A stretch of DNA of 64,000 bases, from positions 62,001-126,000 of the forward strand of contig NZ_CANLTU010000003.1 in the NCBI RefSeq assembly GCF_947494125.1. The letters are read 5' to 3'. The notes beneath the pieces were generated by a model. The model made no database searches and was not told the origin of the DNA. It saw nothing but the letters and a program-made list of their open reading frames with translations. The stretch is from an uncultured Tenacibaculum sp. GTDB taxonomy: Bacteria; Bacteroidota; Bacteroidia; Flavobacteriales; Flavobacteriaceae. How positions within the stretch are numbered: the stretch's first letter is position 1; each line of letters begins with the position of its first letter. Position numbers and translations under genes: made by a program. Positions 1 through 6,966 of this stretch are shown piece after piece.

Positions 1-2
1 AT

Positions 3-170
3 AGCAAATCGGCACCACAGCGGTATTTAGATTTAGTAAACAAACACCCAGAAATAATTCAACAAGTTCCACAATTATTAATTGCTTCTTATTTAGGTAT
101 TAAACCACAATCTTTAAGTCGTATTCGTAAGAAAATATGCACTAAAAATAGTAAGGCTACTATTAACTAA
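3..170 (+). CDS. Crp/Fnr family regulator, C-terminal part
   Basis: The open frame enters from the left edge and ends at TAA 168-170. The 55 visible residues include a helix-turn-helix of the Crp/Fnr winged-helix type (QVPQLLIASYLGIKPQSLSR), as in the C-termini of Bacteroidota cAMP-receptor-like regulators. The N-terminal cyclic-nucleotide-binding fold lies outside the window. The recognition helix reads KPQSLSR rather than the RETLSR of the second Crp-like protein at 2423-2983, so it probably reads a different site. It converges on the ribosomal protection gene at 193-2175. Confidence 0.8.
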   Translation, partial: SKSAPQRYLDLVNKHPEIIQQVPQLLIASYLGIKPQSLSRIRKKICTKNSKATIN

Positions 171-192
171 TGAATAGTTGAATGTAAGTTAA

Positions 193-2175
193 TTAAATTA
201 CTCGCTCGTCTGCTTTATATGCTCCACGGCGATGTAGTATCCATTGTGCTTCATCCAACGGGTTTACTCCTTTATATTTACGTGCTACCCCCTCGCCTTT
301 CGGACAAGTGTTATAACCAAAAAACTGTAGCCTAAGACGTAATTTACCACTTGTAATTGTATTCAACTTAATACTTAAATCTAATGATGTTGCTACTGGT
401 ATAGTTCCTTTTACATTAAAAACATCATCTTTAAATTCTGGAGTATCAAAAGTAGCCCTACGCGTACTTAATTCAGAAACTATTTTACCTAATAGAGCTT
501 CGTTTGCTTTTATTTCAAAGCTTAGTATAGGCTCCAATAAATGCGTTCCACCAGCTTTTAATCCTTGCATAATGCCCATTGGAGTTGCTAAATTAAAATC
601 TCCTGGTCTTGAATGTACATTATGATCTTCTCCTTTTATTAATGTAATTTTTACATCGGTTACTTCCCATCCTAAAATTCCTTGAGCCAAAGCTTTTGGA
701 ATTGTACGCTCTATTTCGTTTTGATATTTTATATGCACATCGTTTTGTGATACTATAGAACGATAACTTACTCCTGAGTTTAATGGAGCTGGCTCAATTA
801 AAAAAGTCATAATTGCCCAACAAGGCTTCGGCATCCAATATCTAATGTAGCCTTCTGCTTTTTTACTAATGGTTTCTTTGTATACTACTTCTGGTTCTGT
901 AAAACTCGCTTTTATTAGAAAACGTTCTTTTAAAACATGTTCCAAAATTTCTATTTGCATTTGTCCCATTAACAATAGCTGTAGCTCCTTCTCTGCTTTA
1001 AACCATTTAAAATTTAAAGAAGAATCTTCTTTGTCTAATTGTTCAAGTGCTGCTGCTAAATTATTATAATCGGCATTATTGTCTGGAATCACTTGAACAC
1101 TAAGTACTGGAATATGCAATTGAGGCAATTTTGGAATTCCTTCAGGCTTTCCTAAAATATCTCCTGATTTTGTTCCTAATACTCCTGTAATTACACCTAT
1201 ATCTCCAGATTCTAACACAACATTATCAATATACTTTGTCTCGTGTAATTGTTTGGTTTGATTTATTTTAGTTTCTAATTGCTGAGTATAATTGTAAATA
1301 GTAGTTTTCGAAGATAATTCTCCTGAAAAAACTTTTACATATGCCATTGTTCCAAAAACCTTGTGATGCTCTAACTTAAAAACAAATGCTGAAAGCTCAT
1401 CGGTATTTACTGTATTTGAAATAGGGCAATAATCTATTATTCCATCTAATAGCTGTGTTACTCCTATATTGTTTTTAGCAATTCCCGTATATGTTGGAAT
1501 CACTTTATTTTCAATAGTTAATTTGCGAATACTTTTTAAATATTCGTCATCAGTAATCAGTTCAGAATTTAAAAAGCGCTCCAACAAATACTCATTGCTT
1601 TCTAAAATATTTTCAATTGATTTTTCTTTAAGAGGGCTATGATTTCCTGTATTAAAAACAGGTATGCTTGTAGCATTCGTTAATCCATCGTTTTCAGAGG
1701 CATATAGTACTACTGGCTTTGATTTTAAATCACGCTCTATTTGCGTTATTGTAGCCTCTGCGTCTGCTCCTTGTCTATCAATTTTATTAATAAAAACAAT
1801 GGTTGGTATTTTTAATTCTTGTAAAGAGTCCCATATATTCAATGTATGTGCTTGCACTCCTTCAACTGCAGAAACTACTAATACCACCGCATCTACCACA
1901 CACAATGCTCTTTCTACTTCACTTGAAAAATCAACGTGACCTGGTGTGTCTATTAAATTAATTTTGGTTCCTTTCCATTCAAATGAAGTTGTTGCTGCTT
2001 TTATAGAAATTCCGCGTTCTTTTTCGAGGTCTAAACTGTCTGTACTTGTTGACCCTTTATCTACACTTCCCAACATTCTAATTGCTCCAGAATTGAATAG
2101 AAAATGTTCGGTAAGTGTTGTTTTCCCAGCATCTACATGCGCCAATATTCCAATATTGATCGTTGGTTTCTTCAT
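193..2175 (-). CDS. TetM/TetQ-type ribosomal protection GTPase
   Basis: A 660-residue translational GTPase of the EF-G-like ribosomal protection group, which removes tetracycline from the ribosomal A site. The G1 loop AHVDAGKT is at residues 12-19, followed by RGIS (switch I), DTPGHVDF and NKID, then EF-G domains II to V. Length is close to TetM (639) and TetQ (about 640-657), and much shorter than EF-G (about 700). The start is the ATG 11 residues before the P-loop. It stands alone, beside a Crp-type regulon. Whether it gives tetracycline resistance or has a housekeeping ribosome-rescue role cannot be told from sequence; many marine flavobacteria carry such genes chromosomally. Confidence 0.85.
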   Translation of the reverse strand: MKKPTINIGILAHVDAGKTTLTEHFLFNSGAIRMLGSVDKGSTSTDSLDLEKERGISIKAATTSFEWKGTKINLIDTPGHVDFSSEVERALCVVDAVVLVVSAVEGVQAHTLNIWDSLQELKIPTIVFINKIDRQGADAEATITQIERDLKSKPVVLYASENDGLTNATSIPVFNTGNHSPLKEKSIENILESNEYLLERFLNSELITDDEYLKSIRKLTIENKVIPTYTGIAKNNIGVTQLLDGIIDYCPISNTVNTDELSAFVFKLEHHKVFGTMAYVKVFSGELSSKTTIYNYTQQLETKINQTKQLHETKYIDNVVLESGDIGVITGVLGTKSGDILGKPEGIPKLPQLHIPVLSVQVIPDNNADYNNLAAALEQLDKEDSSLNFKWFKAEKELQLLLMGQMQIEILEHVLKERFLIKASFTEPEVVYKETISKKAEGYIRYWMPKPCWAIMTFLIEPAPLNSGVSYRSIVSQNDVHIKYQNEIERTIPKALAQGILGWEVTDVKITLIKGEDHNVHSRPGDFNLATPMGIMQGLKAGGTHLLEPILSFEIKANEALLGKIVSELSTRRATFDTPEFKDDVFNVKGTIPVATSLDLSIKLNTITSGKLRLRLQFFGYNTCPKGEGVARKYKGVNPLDEAQWILHRRGAYKADERVI

Positions 2176-2352
2176 TATTTGGAGTAATTTTATAAAGCTC
2201 TTTTTAGCGTACTAAACTATTTTTTTTATGAGCCTTACAAACTTACTATTTTTAAGGCAGTGTATTTAAATTCCTTTCTTTTTCTTTTTAGTTATTCCTT
2301 TTGAAAAACCTTAAATATTCTTTTTATACAACCGCAAATATTTTACAATTTT

Positions 2353-2376
2353 AAATAGTGATCTAAATCACTATTT
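2353..2376. promoter_or_regulatory. Crp-type operator upstream of the Crp/Fnr gene
   Basis: A perfect 10-bp inverted repeat with a CTAA centre. The core GTGA-TCTAAA-TCAC at 2358-2371 matches the GTGA-N6-TCAC plan of Crp sites. It lies about 50 bases before the regulator start at 2423, so autoregulation is likely. A T-run after it means it could also act as a weak terminator. Confidence 0.65.
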
Positions 2377-2422
2377 TTTTATTGTTTTTTCATGATTTTT
2401 GTTTCCTTAAACAATATTAAAA

Positions 2423-2983
2423 ATGCATCCACTTAGACAACATATAGAAGAAATCATTCCGCTTTCTGATGAGGAATTTAACTTTGTTTTAAGTCATTTC
2501 GAAAAAACTAAGAAACGTAAGCATCAATATCTTTTACAAGAAGGTGAAATTGCTAACAAAGAATATTGGATACTAGAAGGTTGCTTAAAAAGTTGTTTTT
2601 TTGATGATAATGGCAAAGAACATATTTTACAATTTGGCATGGAAAATTGGTGGATTACCGATTATGAATCTTTTGTAAAACAAGTTCCTACTAAACTATC
2701 TATTGATTGTATTGAAGATAGTGAACTCTTATATATTACTTATGAAAACAGAGAAAAACTCACGAAATCTTTGCATAAAATGGAACGCTTTTGGGCTAAA
2801 AAAAGTAAGTATGGTCGTATTGCTTTACAAAATAGAATATTATCATTGTTAAAAAATTCTTCTAAAGAACGATATGAATTATTGTTACAACAATACCCTA
2901 AACTTTTTCAACGCGTTCCAAAAAAATTAATAGCCGCTTATCTTGGCGTTTCAAGAGAAACACTAAGCAGATTAAATTCTTAA
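2423..2983 (+). CDS. Crp/Fnr family transcriptional regulator
   Basis: A 186-residue regulator with an N-terminal cyclic-nucleotide-binding-like beta barrel (about residues 25-110) and a C-terminal helix-turn-helix ending VPKKLIAAYLGVSRETLSR. RETLSR in the recognition helix closely matches the RETVGR of E. coli CRP, which reads TGTGA. In agreement, GTGA-N6-TCAC sites lie before this gene, before doxX (3096) and before the tautomerase gene (3622). It probably controls that small set. The phosphate cassette that binds cAMP in CRP is not evident, so the signal is unknown. Little sequence follows the recognition helix, a short C-terminus for the family. Confidence 0.88.
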   Translation: MHPLRQHIEEIIPLSDEEFNFVLSHFEKTKKRKHQYLLQEGEIANKEYWILEGCLKSCFFDDNGKEHILQFGMENWWITDYESFVKQVPTKLSIDCIEDSELLYITYENREKLTKSLHKMERFWAKKSKYGRIALQNRILSLLKNSSKERYELLLQQYPKLFQRVPKKLIAAYLGVSRETLSRLNS

Positions 2984-2997
2984 CTCTTTTTTAGAAT

Positions 2998-3011
2998 GTG
3001 ATATACTTCAC
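2998..3011. promoter_or_regulatory. Crp-type operator upstream of doxX-like gene
   Basis: GTGA-TATACT-TCAC, centred about 90 bases before the start at 3096. A second, poorer copy (GTGATATTAATCCT) begins at 3021. It fits the recognition helix of the adjacent regulator. Confidence 0.55.
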
Positions 3012-3095
3012 TCTCTAATTGTGATATTAATCCTATTGGCTGTCTTTTTTTTCTTTGAATTTTGCTGCAACAATAATTTATAAAATTAAAAAGAT

Positions 3096-3512
3096 ATGAA
3101 CATTTTAGAAAAAATTCAAAACAAAGAAATTGGGCTACTTATTCAAAGAATTACGATTGGGTTTCTCATCCTTTTTCATGGTATTGCAAACATGAATTCT
3201 AACTATTCTTTTATTAAAAGTTTATTAAGTGGTTTAGGTTTACCAGAAATAATTGCATATGCCGTATTTATTGGTGAAATAATTGCTCCTATTCTTATAA
3301 TTATTGGTTACAGAGCTAGATTAGCGAGTCTTATTTTAGCTTTTAATATGCTTTTTGCTATTTTAATGGCTCATACTTCTGAGGTATTCTCTATTAATAA
3401 ATATGGTGGATGGGCTATAGAATTACAGGCTTTATATTTATTTGGAGCTATAACTATTCTATTTATTGGAGCTGGCAAATATGCTATTGCGACTAATTCT
3501 AAATGGGATTAA
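3096..3512 (+). CDS. DoxX family membrane protein
   Basis: A 138-residue integral membrane protein with four hydrophobic helices. It has the DoxX pattern: an RITIGFLILFHGIANM first helix, GEIIAPILIIIGYRARLAS in the middle and a terminal helix ending in IGAGKYAI. DoxX proteins are linked to quinone or thiol redox chemistry in the inner membrane, but the reaction here is unknown. It sits between two Crp-type operators with a tautomerase gene downstream, which suggests a redox or xenobiotic response unit. Confidence 0.85.
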   Translation: MNILEKIQNKEIGLLIQRITIGFLILFHGIANMNSNYSFIKSLLSGLGLPEIIAYAVFIGEIIAPILIIIGYRARLASLILAFNMLFAILMAHTSEVFSINKYGGWAIELQALYLFGAITILFIGAGKYAIATNSKWD

Positions 3513-3530
3513 TTTCTTATTTATACTTAA

Positions 3531-3544
3531 GTGATTTTAATCAC
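3531..3544. promoter_or_regulatory. Crp-type operator upstream of tautomerase gene
   Basis: GTGA-TTTTAA-TCAC, a perfect match to the half-sites of the other two operators, about 85 bases before the start at 3622. Confidence 0.6.
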
Positions 3545-3621
3545 ATTAAAATAGTGACTTTGCTCCTATCCGATTAATTCATTTTACAAGAATTTTACTT
3601 TGAATTTAAACACACAATATT

Positions 3622-3819
3622 ATGCCATATATTAACTTTAGAGTTACTGATGAAAACGTAACCAATGAACAAAAAAGATTATTAATTGAAGGTGCTACTC
3701 AATTAGTTGTAAATGTATTAAATAAAAACCCTGAAACCACACATGTTGTTATTGATGAAGTTCCTCTAGGAAATTGGGGAGCTAATGGGGAACAATATTT
3801 TGGTAATAAAGACAATTAA
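3622..3819 (+). CDS. 4-oxalocrotonate tautomerase-like small enzyme
   Basis: A 65-residue protein beginning Met-Pro, so removal of Met gives the catalytic N-terminal Pro-1 of the tautomerase superfamily. Length, the single beta-alpha-beta unit and the ETTHVVIDEVPLGNWG segment fit 4-oxalocrotonate tautomerase and its relatives, which act as hexamers. The substrate is unknown. A Crp-type site lies upstream, so it is probably co-regulated with the doxX-like gene. Confidence 0.85.
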   Translation: MPYINFRVTDENVTNEQKRLLIEGATQLVVNVLNKNPETTHVVIDEVPLGNWGANGEQYFGNKDN

Positions 3820-3837
3820 AAATGAGTTAAACATAAA

Positions 3838-3865
3838 GGGTGTCTCTAAAGTAGATACCCTTTTT
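3838..3865. terminator. Terminator between convergent genes
   Basis: Hairpin GGGTGTCT / AGATACCC (8 bp, one G-T pair, 7-base loop) followed by TTTTT. It ends the tautomerase transcript and lies directly past the stop of the convergent slipin gene. Confidence 0.8.
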
Positions 3866-3866
3866 A

Positions 3867-4967
3867 CTACTTATTTACAGAAAAAATTTTGGTTAACTCT
3901 TGCACCATATTTCCATTTCCAGTTAAACTAATTTCACCAATTTTATCCGCAATCTTTTCTACATATTCCATCTCTTTTAATTTGAACAACATCTCATTGT
4001 CTTCCATCAACTTAGCTGTATTTAACAAACTTCTTGTAGAAGCTGTTTCTTCTCTTCTAGTAATTATATTAGCCTGCGCTTTTTTCTGTGCAATTAAAAC
4101 TTGATTCATAATCTCTTTCATATCTCCAGTTAAAATTACATCTCTAATTCCGCTATTGATAACTTGCACACCTAATTGATCTGTATTTTTAGATACTTCT
4201 TCTAATACTGCAACTGCAATGTTTTCTTTTTTCTCTAATAATTCATCTAAGGTATAACCTCCAACATAAGTTCTCAAGGCCAATTGCATTAAAATGTACA
4301 ATTGTTTTTCATAGTCTTTGTTTTTTAACAATGCTTTTTCAATATCAATTACTTTATACTGCGTATAAAAGTTAATTCTAACATTTGCTTTGTCTTTTGT
4401 TAACAATTCTTGACCTGTAATTTCAAGCTGCAATTGCCTCATGTCTGTTTTTGCTATTTTAATAGTCGTATCGTTTTTCCAAAATCTATATGTTCCTCCT
4501 GTTAAAGTTTTTGTATAAACATCATCTACTAATAATAATGATTTTTCATAAGTAGTTACTTCAAAAATTCTAATGTATTTTGATAACTCATAATTGCTAA
4601 ATAAGGCTTTATCTATGTTTTCTGTAATATAAATTTTGCTTCTATCTACTTTCTTAAATGCCCTATTTACAAAACCTTTCCAGTAAAAGTACTTTCCTGC
4701 TTCTAATACTTTTTTAAAATTGTTATTCTCATAAACCAATACTAACTCATTATCTTTTACCTCTACTACTTCTAACATTTCTGCTAAAACTGTATCCTTT
4801 AATAAAACTTCTATTGCTACAGCTTCTTTAAATTCTCCTCTTAAATCATACACAATTACATTTTGATTAAAAAATAACCAATAAGTTCCTTGCGTAATCA
4901 CTTTTTGATAATCTCCGTTTTTAAATACTAATCCTACTTTTCCTGCATTAATTCTTACTTTTTTCAT
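3867..4967 (-). CDS. Slipin-type SPFH/Band 7 protein
   Basis: A 366-residue SPFH-domain protein with a repeated N-terminal beta module (about residues 1-110), an SPFH core (about 125-260, with TKDKANVRINFYTQYKV) and a C-terminal helical part (RREETASTRSLLNTAKLMEDN). It has no transmembrane helix or signal peptide. Slipins of this kind are known from bacterial RNA-repair gene clusters with RtcB; their role is thought to be scaffolding. It lies downstream of the structured RNA at 5160-5700 on the same strand with no clear separate promoter, so both may come from the promoter at 5702-5740. The start is the first Met, followed by a typical MKKVRINAGKVGLVF opening. Confidence 0.85.
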   Translation of the reverse strand: MKKVRINAGKVGLVFKNGDYQKVITQGTYWLFFNQNVIVYDLRGEFKEAVAIEVLLKDTVLAEMLEVVEVKDNELVLVYENNNFKKVLEAGKYFYWKGFVNRAFKKVDRSKIYITENIDKALFSNYELSKYIRIFEVTTYEKSLLLVDDVYTKTLTGGTYRFWKNDTTIKIAKTDMRQLQLEITGQELLTKDKANVRINFYTQYKVIDIEKALLKNKDYEKQLYILMQLALRTYVGGYTLDELLEKKENIAVAVLEEVSKNTDQLGVQVINSGIRDVILTGDMKEIMNQVLIAQKKAQANIITRREETASTRSLLNTAKLMEDNEMLFKLKEMEYVEKIADKIGEISLTGNGNMVQELTKIFSVNK

Positions 4968-5246
4968 TTTTCTATTTTTTTGATTTTAATTAAAAACGAT
5001 ACACTGAAATGCTTAACAAATCACGGAAGTAATCAATTTAAAAAAAGGCTATAACTCGTTTTTAGAAATGGATTGAAATCAATACATGATATCAACTGAT
5101 TTATAAAAAGTTATTACTTTCTAATTTTAGAATTAAAAACCTCAAGTTCTTTTTTAAGTGTTTATTTAAAAACTCATTAGGAACGTATCGTTTCTTTTTC
5201 TGTTCATCAGTTTTACAAGATGATGAGCTTTAGTTACAATAACCAG

Positions 5247-5288
5247 CGAGAGTCGTAATCTCGAGTTACAGACCGGATTTGAACCAGC
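5247..5288 (-). ncRNA. Third T-arm mimic and anticodon-like hairpin
   Basis: On the minus strand GCTGG-TTCAAAT-CCGGT (5288-5272) is a T-arm with two G-T pairs. Sixteen bases on, CGAGA-TTACGAC-TCTCG (5263-5247) is a 5-bp stem with a 7-base loop placed like an anticodon arm with ACG in the anticodon positions. No D-arm was found beside them. Confidence 0.4.
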
Positions 5289-5313
5289 ACGCCGTTAGGC
5301 TTACCTAATTAAC

Positions 5314-5387
5314 CTACATTATGAGTGTAGTGCTCTTGCCAACTGAGCTACAAGATCTATTGTGACCTTGACAGGATTCGAACCTGT
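5314..5387 (-). ncRNA. Permuted tRNA-like module 2 with CAU anticodon arm
   Basis: Read on the minus strand. The T-arm is ACAGG-TTCGAAT-CCTGT (5387-5371, perfect). Next are acceptor 3' strand CAAGGTC (5370-5364), a six-base cap ACAATA and acceptor 5' strand GATCTTG (5357-5351), which pairs over all seven positions with one wobble. Then come TA, a canonical D-arm GCTC-AGTTGGCAA-GAGC (5348-5332) and an anticodon arm CTACA-CTCATAA-TGTAG (5330-5314) with anticodon CAU. All tRNA parts except a variable loop are present, but permuted. The sequence downstream of the third T-arm does not pair with GATCTTG, which argues against an ordinary tRNA-Met. Confidence 0.6.
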
Positions 5388-5398
5388 GCTTTACTATT

Positions 5399-5451
5399 GC
5401 ATTAACCTGACTTTGCTACATAACTTTCGTTATGGAAGGATTCGAACCTCC
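5399..5451 (-). ncRNA. Permuted tRNA-like module 1 (T-arm, closed acceptor, D-arm)
   Basis: Read on the minus strand. The T-arm is GGAGG-TTCGAAT-CCTTC (5451-5435). Next comes an acceptor-like hairpin CATAAC-GAAA-GTTATG (5434-5419) closed by a GNRA tetraloop. Then come TA (positions 8-9 of a tRNA) and a D-arm mimic (5416-5399) keeping A14, G15, G18G19 and A21 with three stem pairs. The order is that of a circularly permuted tRNA: the 3' half precedes the 5' half and the acceptor has no free ends. No anticodon arm follows. Confidence 0.6.
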
Positions 5452-5620
5452 GTATATAGAATGATGATTATTTTTTGGTGAATAATCTAAACCTTCAAGA
5501 CTAGTTGCATATAATAATCGAATACAAATACTGTACGAAATTATACAATGGTGCTATACAGAAACACGCAACAAGACTTGCTTGATATTTTTATACTATT
5601 AATTTTATTCTTTACAATTC

Positions 5621-5648
5621 CCTCACTATACTCCTTGTTATAGTGAGG
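5621..5648 (-). promoter_or_regulatory. Hairpin with ACAAGGAG loop (copy 1)
   Basis: Perfect 10-bp stem CCTCACTATA/TATAGTGAGG with the 8-base loop ACAAGGAG on the minus strand, about 54 bases after the TATTTG promoter element. The same loop on an unrelated stem occurs at 11585-11610. No T-run follows, so it is not a terminator. Confidence 0.75.
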
Positions 5649-5700
5649 TTTTCTTTTCACAATTTTCCCACTTTACGGTATTCTTTTTCTTAATTACACT

Positions 5701-5740
5701 GCAAATATTAAACACTACTACGCATTCTTTATGCGTAGTA
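5701..5740 (-). promoter_or_regulatory. Promoter and palindromic operator of the ncRNA-slipin unit
   Basis: The perfect palindrome TACTACGCAT-TCTTT-ATGCGTAGTA (5716-5740) lies 8 bases upstream of a minus-strand TATTTG element (5707-5702). The stretch 5701-5738 matches 11652-11689 at 33 of 38 bases. The two changes inside the palindrome are compensatory, so the symmetry is kept. The palindrome takes the place of the usual TTG at -33. It starts only four bases after the stop of the TPR gene. The likely ligand is the WYL regulator at 12346-13374. Confidence 0.75.
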
Positions 5741-5744
5741 AAAA

Positions 5745-6272
5745 TTATTTTTTCTTTTTCTTATTTTTTTTAGAGATTTTACTCTTTTTGGTAACGGGCA
5801 TTTTTTCTTTAATACGATCTCTTACTTCATTTACTGAATGCATAAAATCAGCATTGTAAGTATACTCCTTGGCTATTTTAACAAACTTTAAAGCTTTCTT
5901 ATATTTCTTTAATTGTTCTTTTAAAACTGCTTTCTTTAAGTATAATACAGCTTTGTCTGAACCTTTTACAGTCAAAGCAAAGTCTATTAATTTTTCTGCC
6001 TCTTTTAAATCTTCATTCCATAACAACACATTAATATAATTAGGATATACATTAAATGCATGAATATTTTCTGCTAAAGCCTCTGCATAATATTCTTTTG
6101 CTTTTTCATAATTATGTAATGCTTCTGCATGAATACGTCCCATTAAGCATAAAGCAACTGTGTTTTTTTCATCATATGCCAAAGCATAGGTTAAAGCTTC
6201 TATAGCTTCCTCTAAATCATACGGATAAGCATCTAATGCTTTAAATATGTAATTGTTTGCTAATGTTCCCAT
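5745..6272 (-). CDS. TPR protein of the rtcB-prfH operon
   Basis: A 175-residue soluble protein made of about four tetratricopeptide repeats (for example ALAYDEKNTVALCLMGRIHA and KAKEYYAEALAENIHAFNVY), ending in a very basic tail of lysines (last 20 residues) that could bind RNA. No signal peptide. It is the last gene of rtcB-prfH-TPR, with only one base between it and prfH. It may serve as an adaptor for repair enzymes or the ribosome; this is inference from context. Confidence 0.75.
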   Translation of the reverse strand: MGTLANNYIFKALDAYPYDLEEAIEALTYALAYDEKNTVALCLMGRIHAEALHNYEKAKEYYAEALAENIHAFNVYPNYINVLLWNEDLKEAEKLIDFALTVKGSDKAVLYLKKAVLKEQLKKYKKALKFVKIAKEYTYNADFMHSVNEVRDRIKEKMPVTKKSKISKKNKKKKK

Positions 6273-6273
6273 A

Positions 6274-6966
6274 TTATTCTAATTCTTTTCTTAGATCAGT
6301 TTTTAATTGATTCCTTTTTGTTTTAAAAGATTTCACGTTCTTTTGTTGTTTAAAATCTGAACCTGTAAATATTCTAGTAGGATTCCCCCTTTCTAAACTC
6401 AAATGATTTTCCCATTCGTTTTTTACCGATTCTTTTAACTGACTAATATTATAATTTGTTATTTTTTCTTTTAAGCGTTGTATTGCTATCTTTTTATTTT
6501 GATGTTGCGAACGACTATCTGAAACCAATACTTGAACTCCCGTTGGTATATGCTTTGCTCTAACTGCAGAACTTACCTTATTTACATGTTGCCCACCAGC
6601 TCCTGAACTTCGAATTGCTTGAAATTGAATCGCATTTTCATTGATTGTTTTTTCTCTATGCTGATTCAATTCATAACAACCTATAAACCAATTTTTACGT
6701 TTATGATATTTTCTAAAAGTTGAAGTTCCAATCCATTGAATGGTTCCTAACCAATTCTTTAAGAAATCAGCAAGTTGTTTTCCTTTTAACTCAACAGTTA
6801 CAGATTGTACGGTTCCGTTTTCAATGCCATTAACTTTATGTAGAACTGTACATTCAATTTTACTTTCTAGTAACTCTTTTAAAAATATCTTCAAAACTTT
6901 TGCAACGACCCATGCACATTCTGACGGGCCTTTTGCTGCTGTTATTTGTATTATTTTTGTGTTCAT
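6274..6966 (-). CDS. prfH: Peptide chain release factor PrfH
   Basis: A 230-residue class-I release factor homologue with SSGAGGQHVNK at about residues 120-130; the GGQ (124-126) triggers peptidyl-tRNA hydrolysis. It lacks the long N-terminal part and stop-codon reading domain of RF1/RF2, as expected of PrfH. PrfH is known to free ribosomes cut in the 16S decoding centre so that its partner RtcB can reseal the RNA. Its ATG overlaps the rtcB stop (TAATG), so translation is coupled. Confidence 0.92.
   Translation of the reverse strand: MNTKIIQITAAKGPSECAWVVAKVLKIFLKELLESKIECTVLHKVNGIENGTVQSVTVELKGKQLADFLKNWLGTIQWIGTSTFRKYHKRKNWFIGCYELNQHREKTINENAIQFQAIRSSGAGGQHVNKVSSAVRAKHIPTGVQVLVSDSRSQHQNKKIAIQRLKEKITNYNISQLKESVKNEWENHLSLERGNPTRIFTGSDFKQQKNVKSFKTKRNQLKTDLRKELE

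Larger units (their letters stand above)
5160..5700 (-). ncRNA. Structured leader or ncRNA with tRNA-like modules
   Basis: This 745-base gap between slipin and the TPR gene has no credible ORF on either strand but is rich in RNA structure on the minus strand. In transcript order it has a hairpin with loop ACAAGGAG (5648-5621), several AU-rich stems (5577-5461), two tRNA-like modules (5451-5399 and 5387-5314), a third T-arm mimic (5288-5272), an anticodon-like hairpin (5263-5247) and a closing TCATCA/TGATGA hairpin near 5226-5203. The start is inferred from the TATTTG element at 5707-5702. No strong terminator was found before slipin, so it may be a long leader of that mRNA, processed or not. 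No module is a canonical tRNA. Its nearest known relatives in idea are the YrlA-type bacterial Y RNAs beside rtcBA in Salmonella. Confidence 0.6.

Noticed and set aside
5257..5357. Ordinary tRNA-Met gene on the minus strand
   Set aside because: D-arm and CAU anticodon arm are fine, but the sequence after the following T-arm (CTGTAAC) does not pair with the acceptor strand GATCTTG, and the stretch between anticodon arm and T-arm is about 25 bases. The upstream CAAGGTC pairs perfectly instead.
5621..5648. Rho-independent terminator
   Set aside because: No T-run on the 3' side in the transcript direction, and the same loop on a different stem elsewhere suggests another role.
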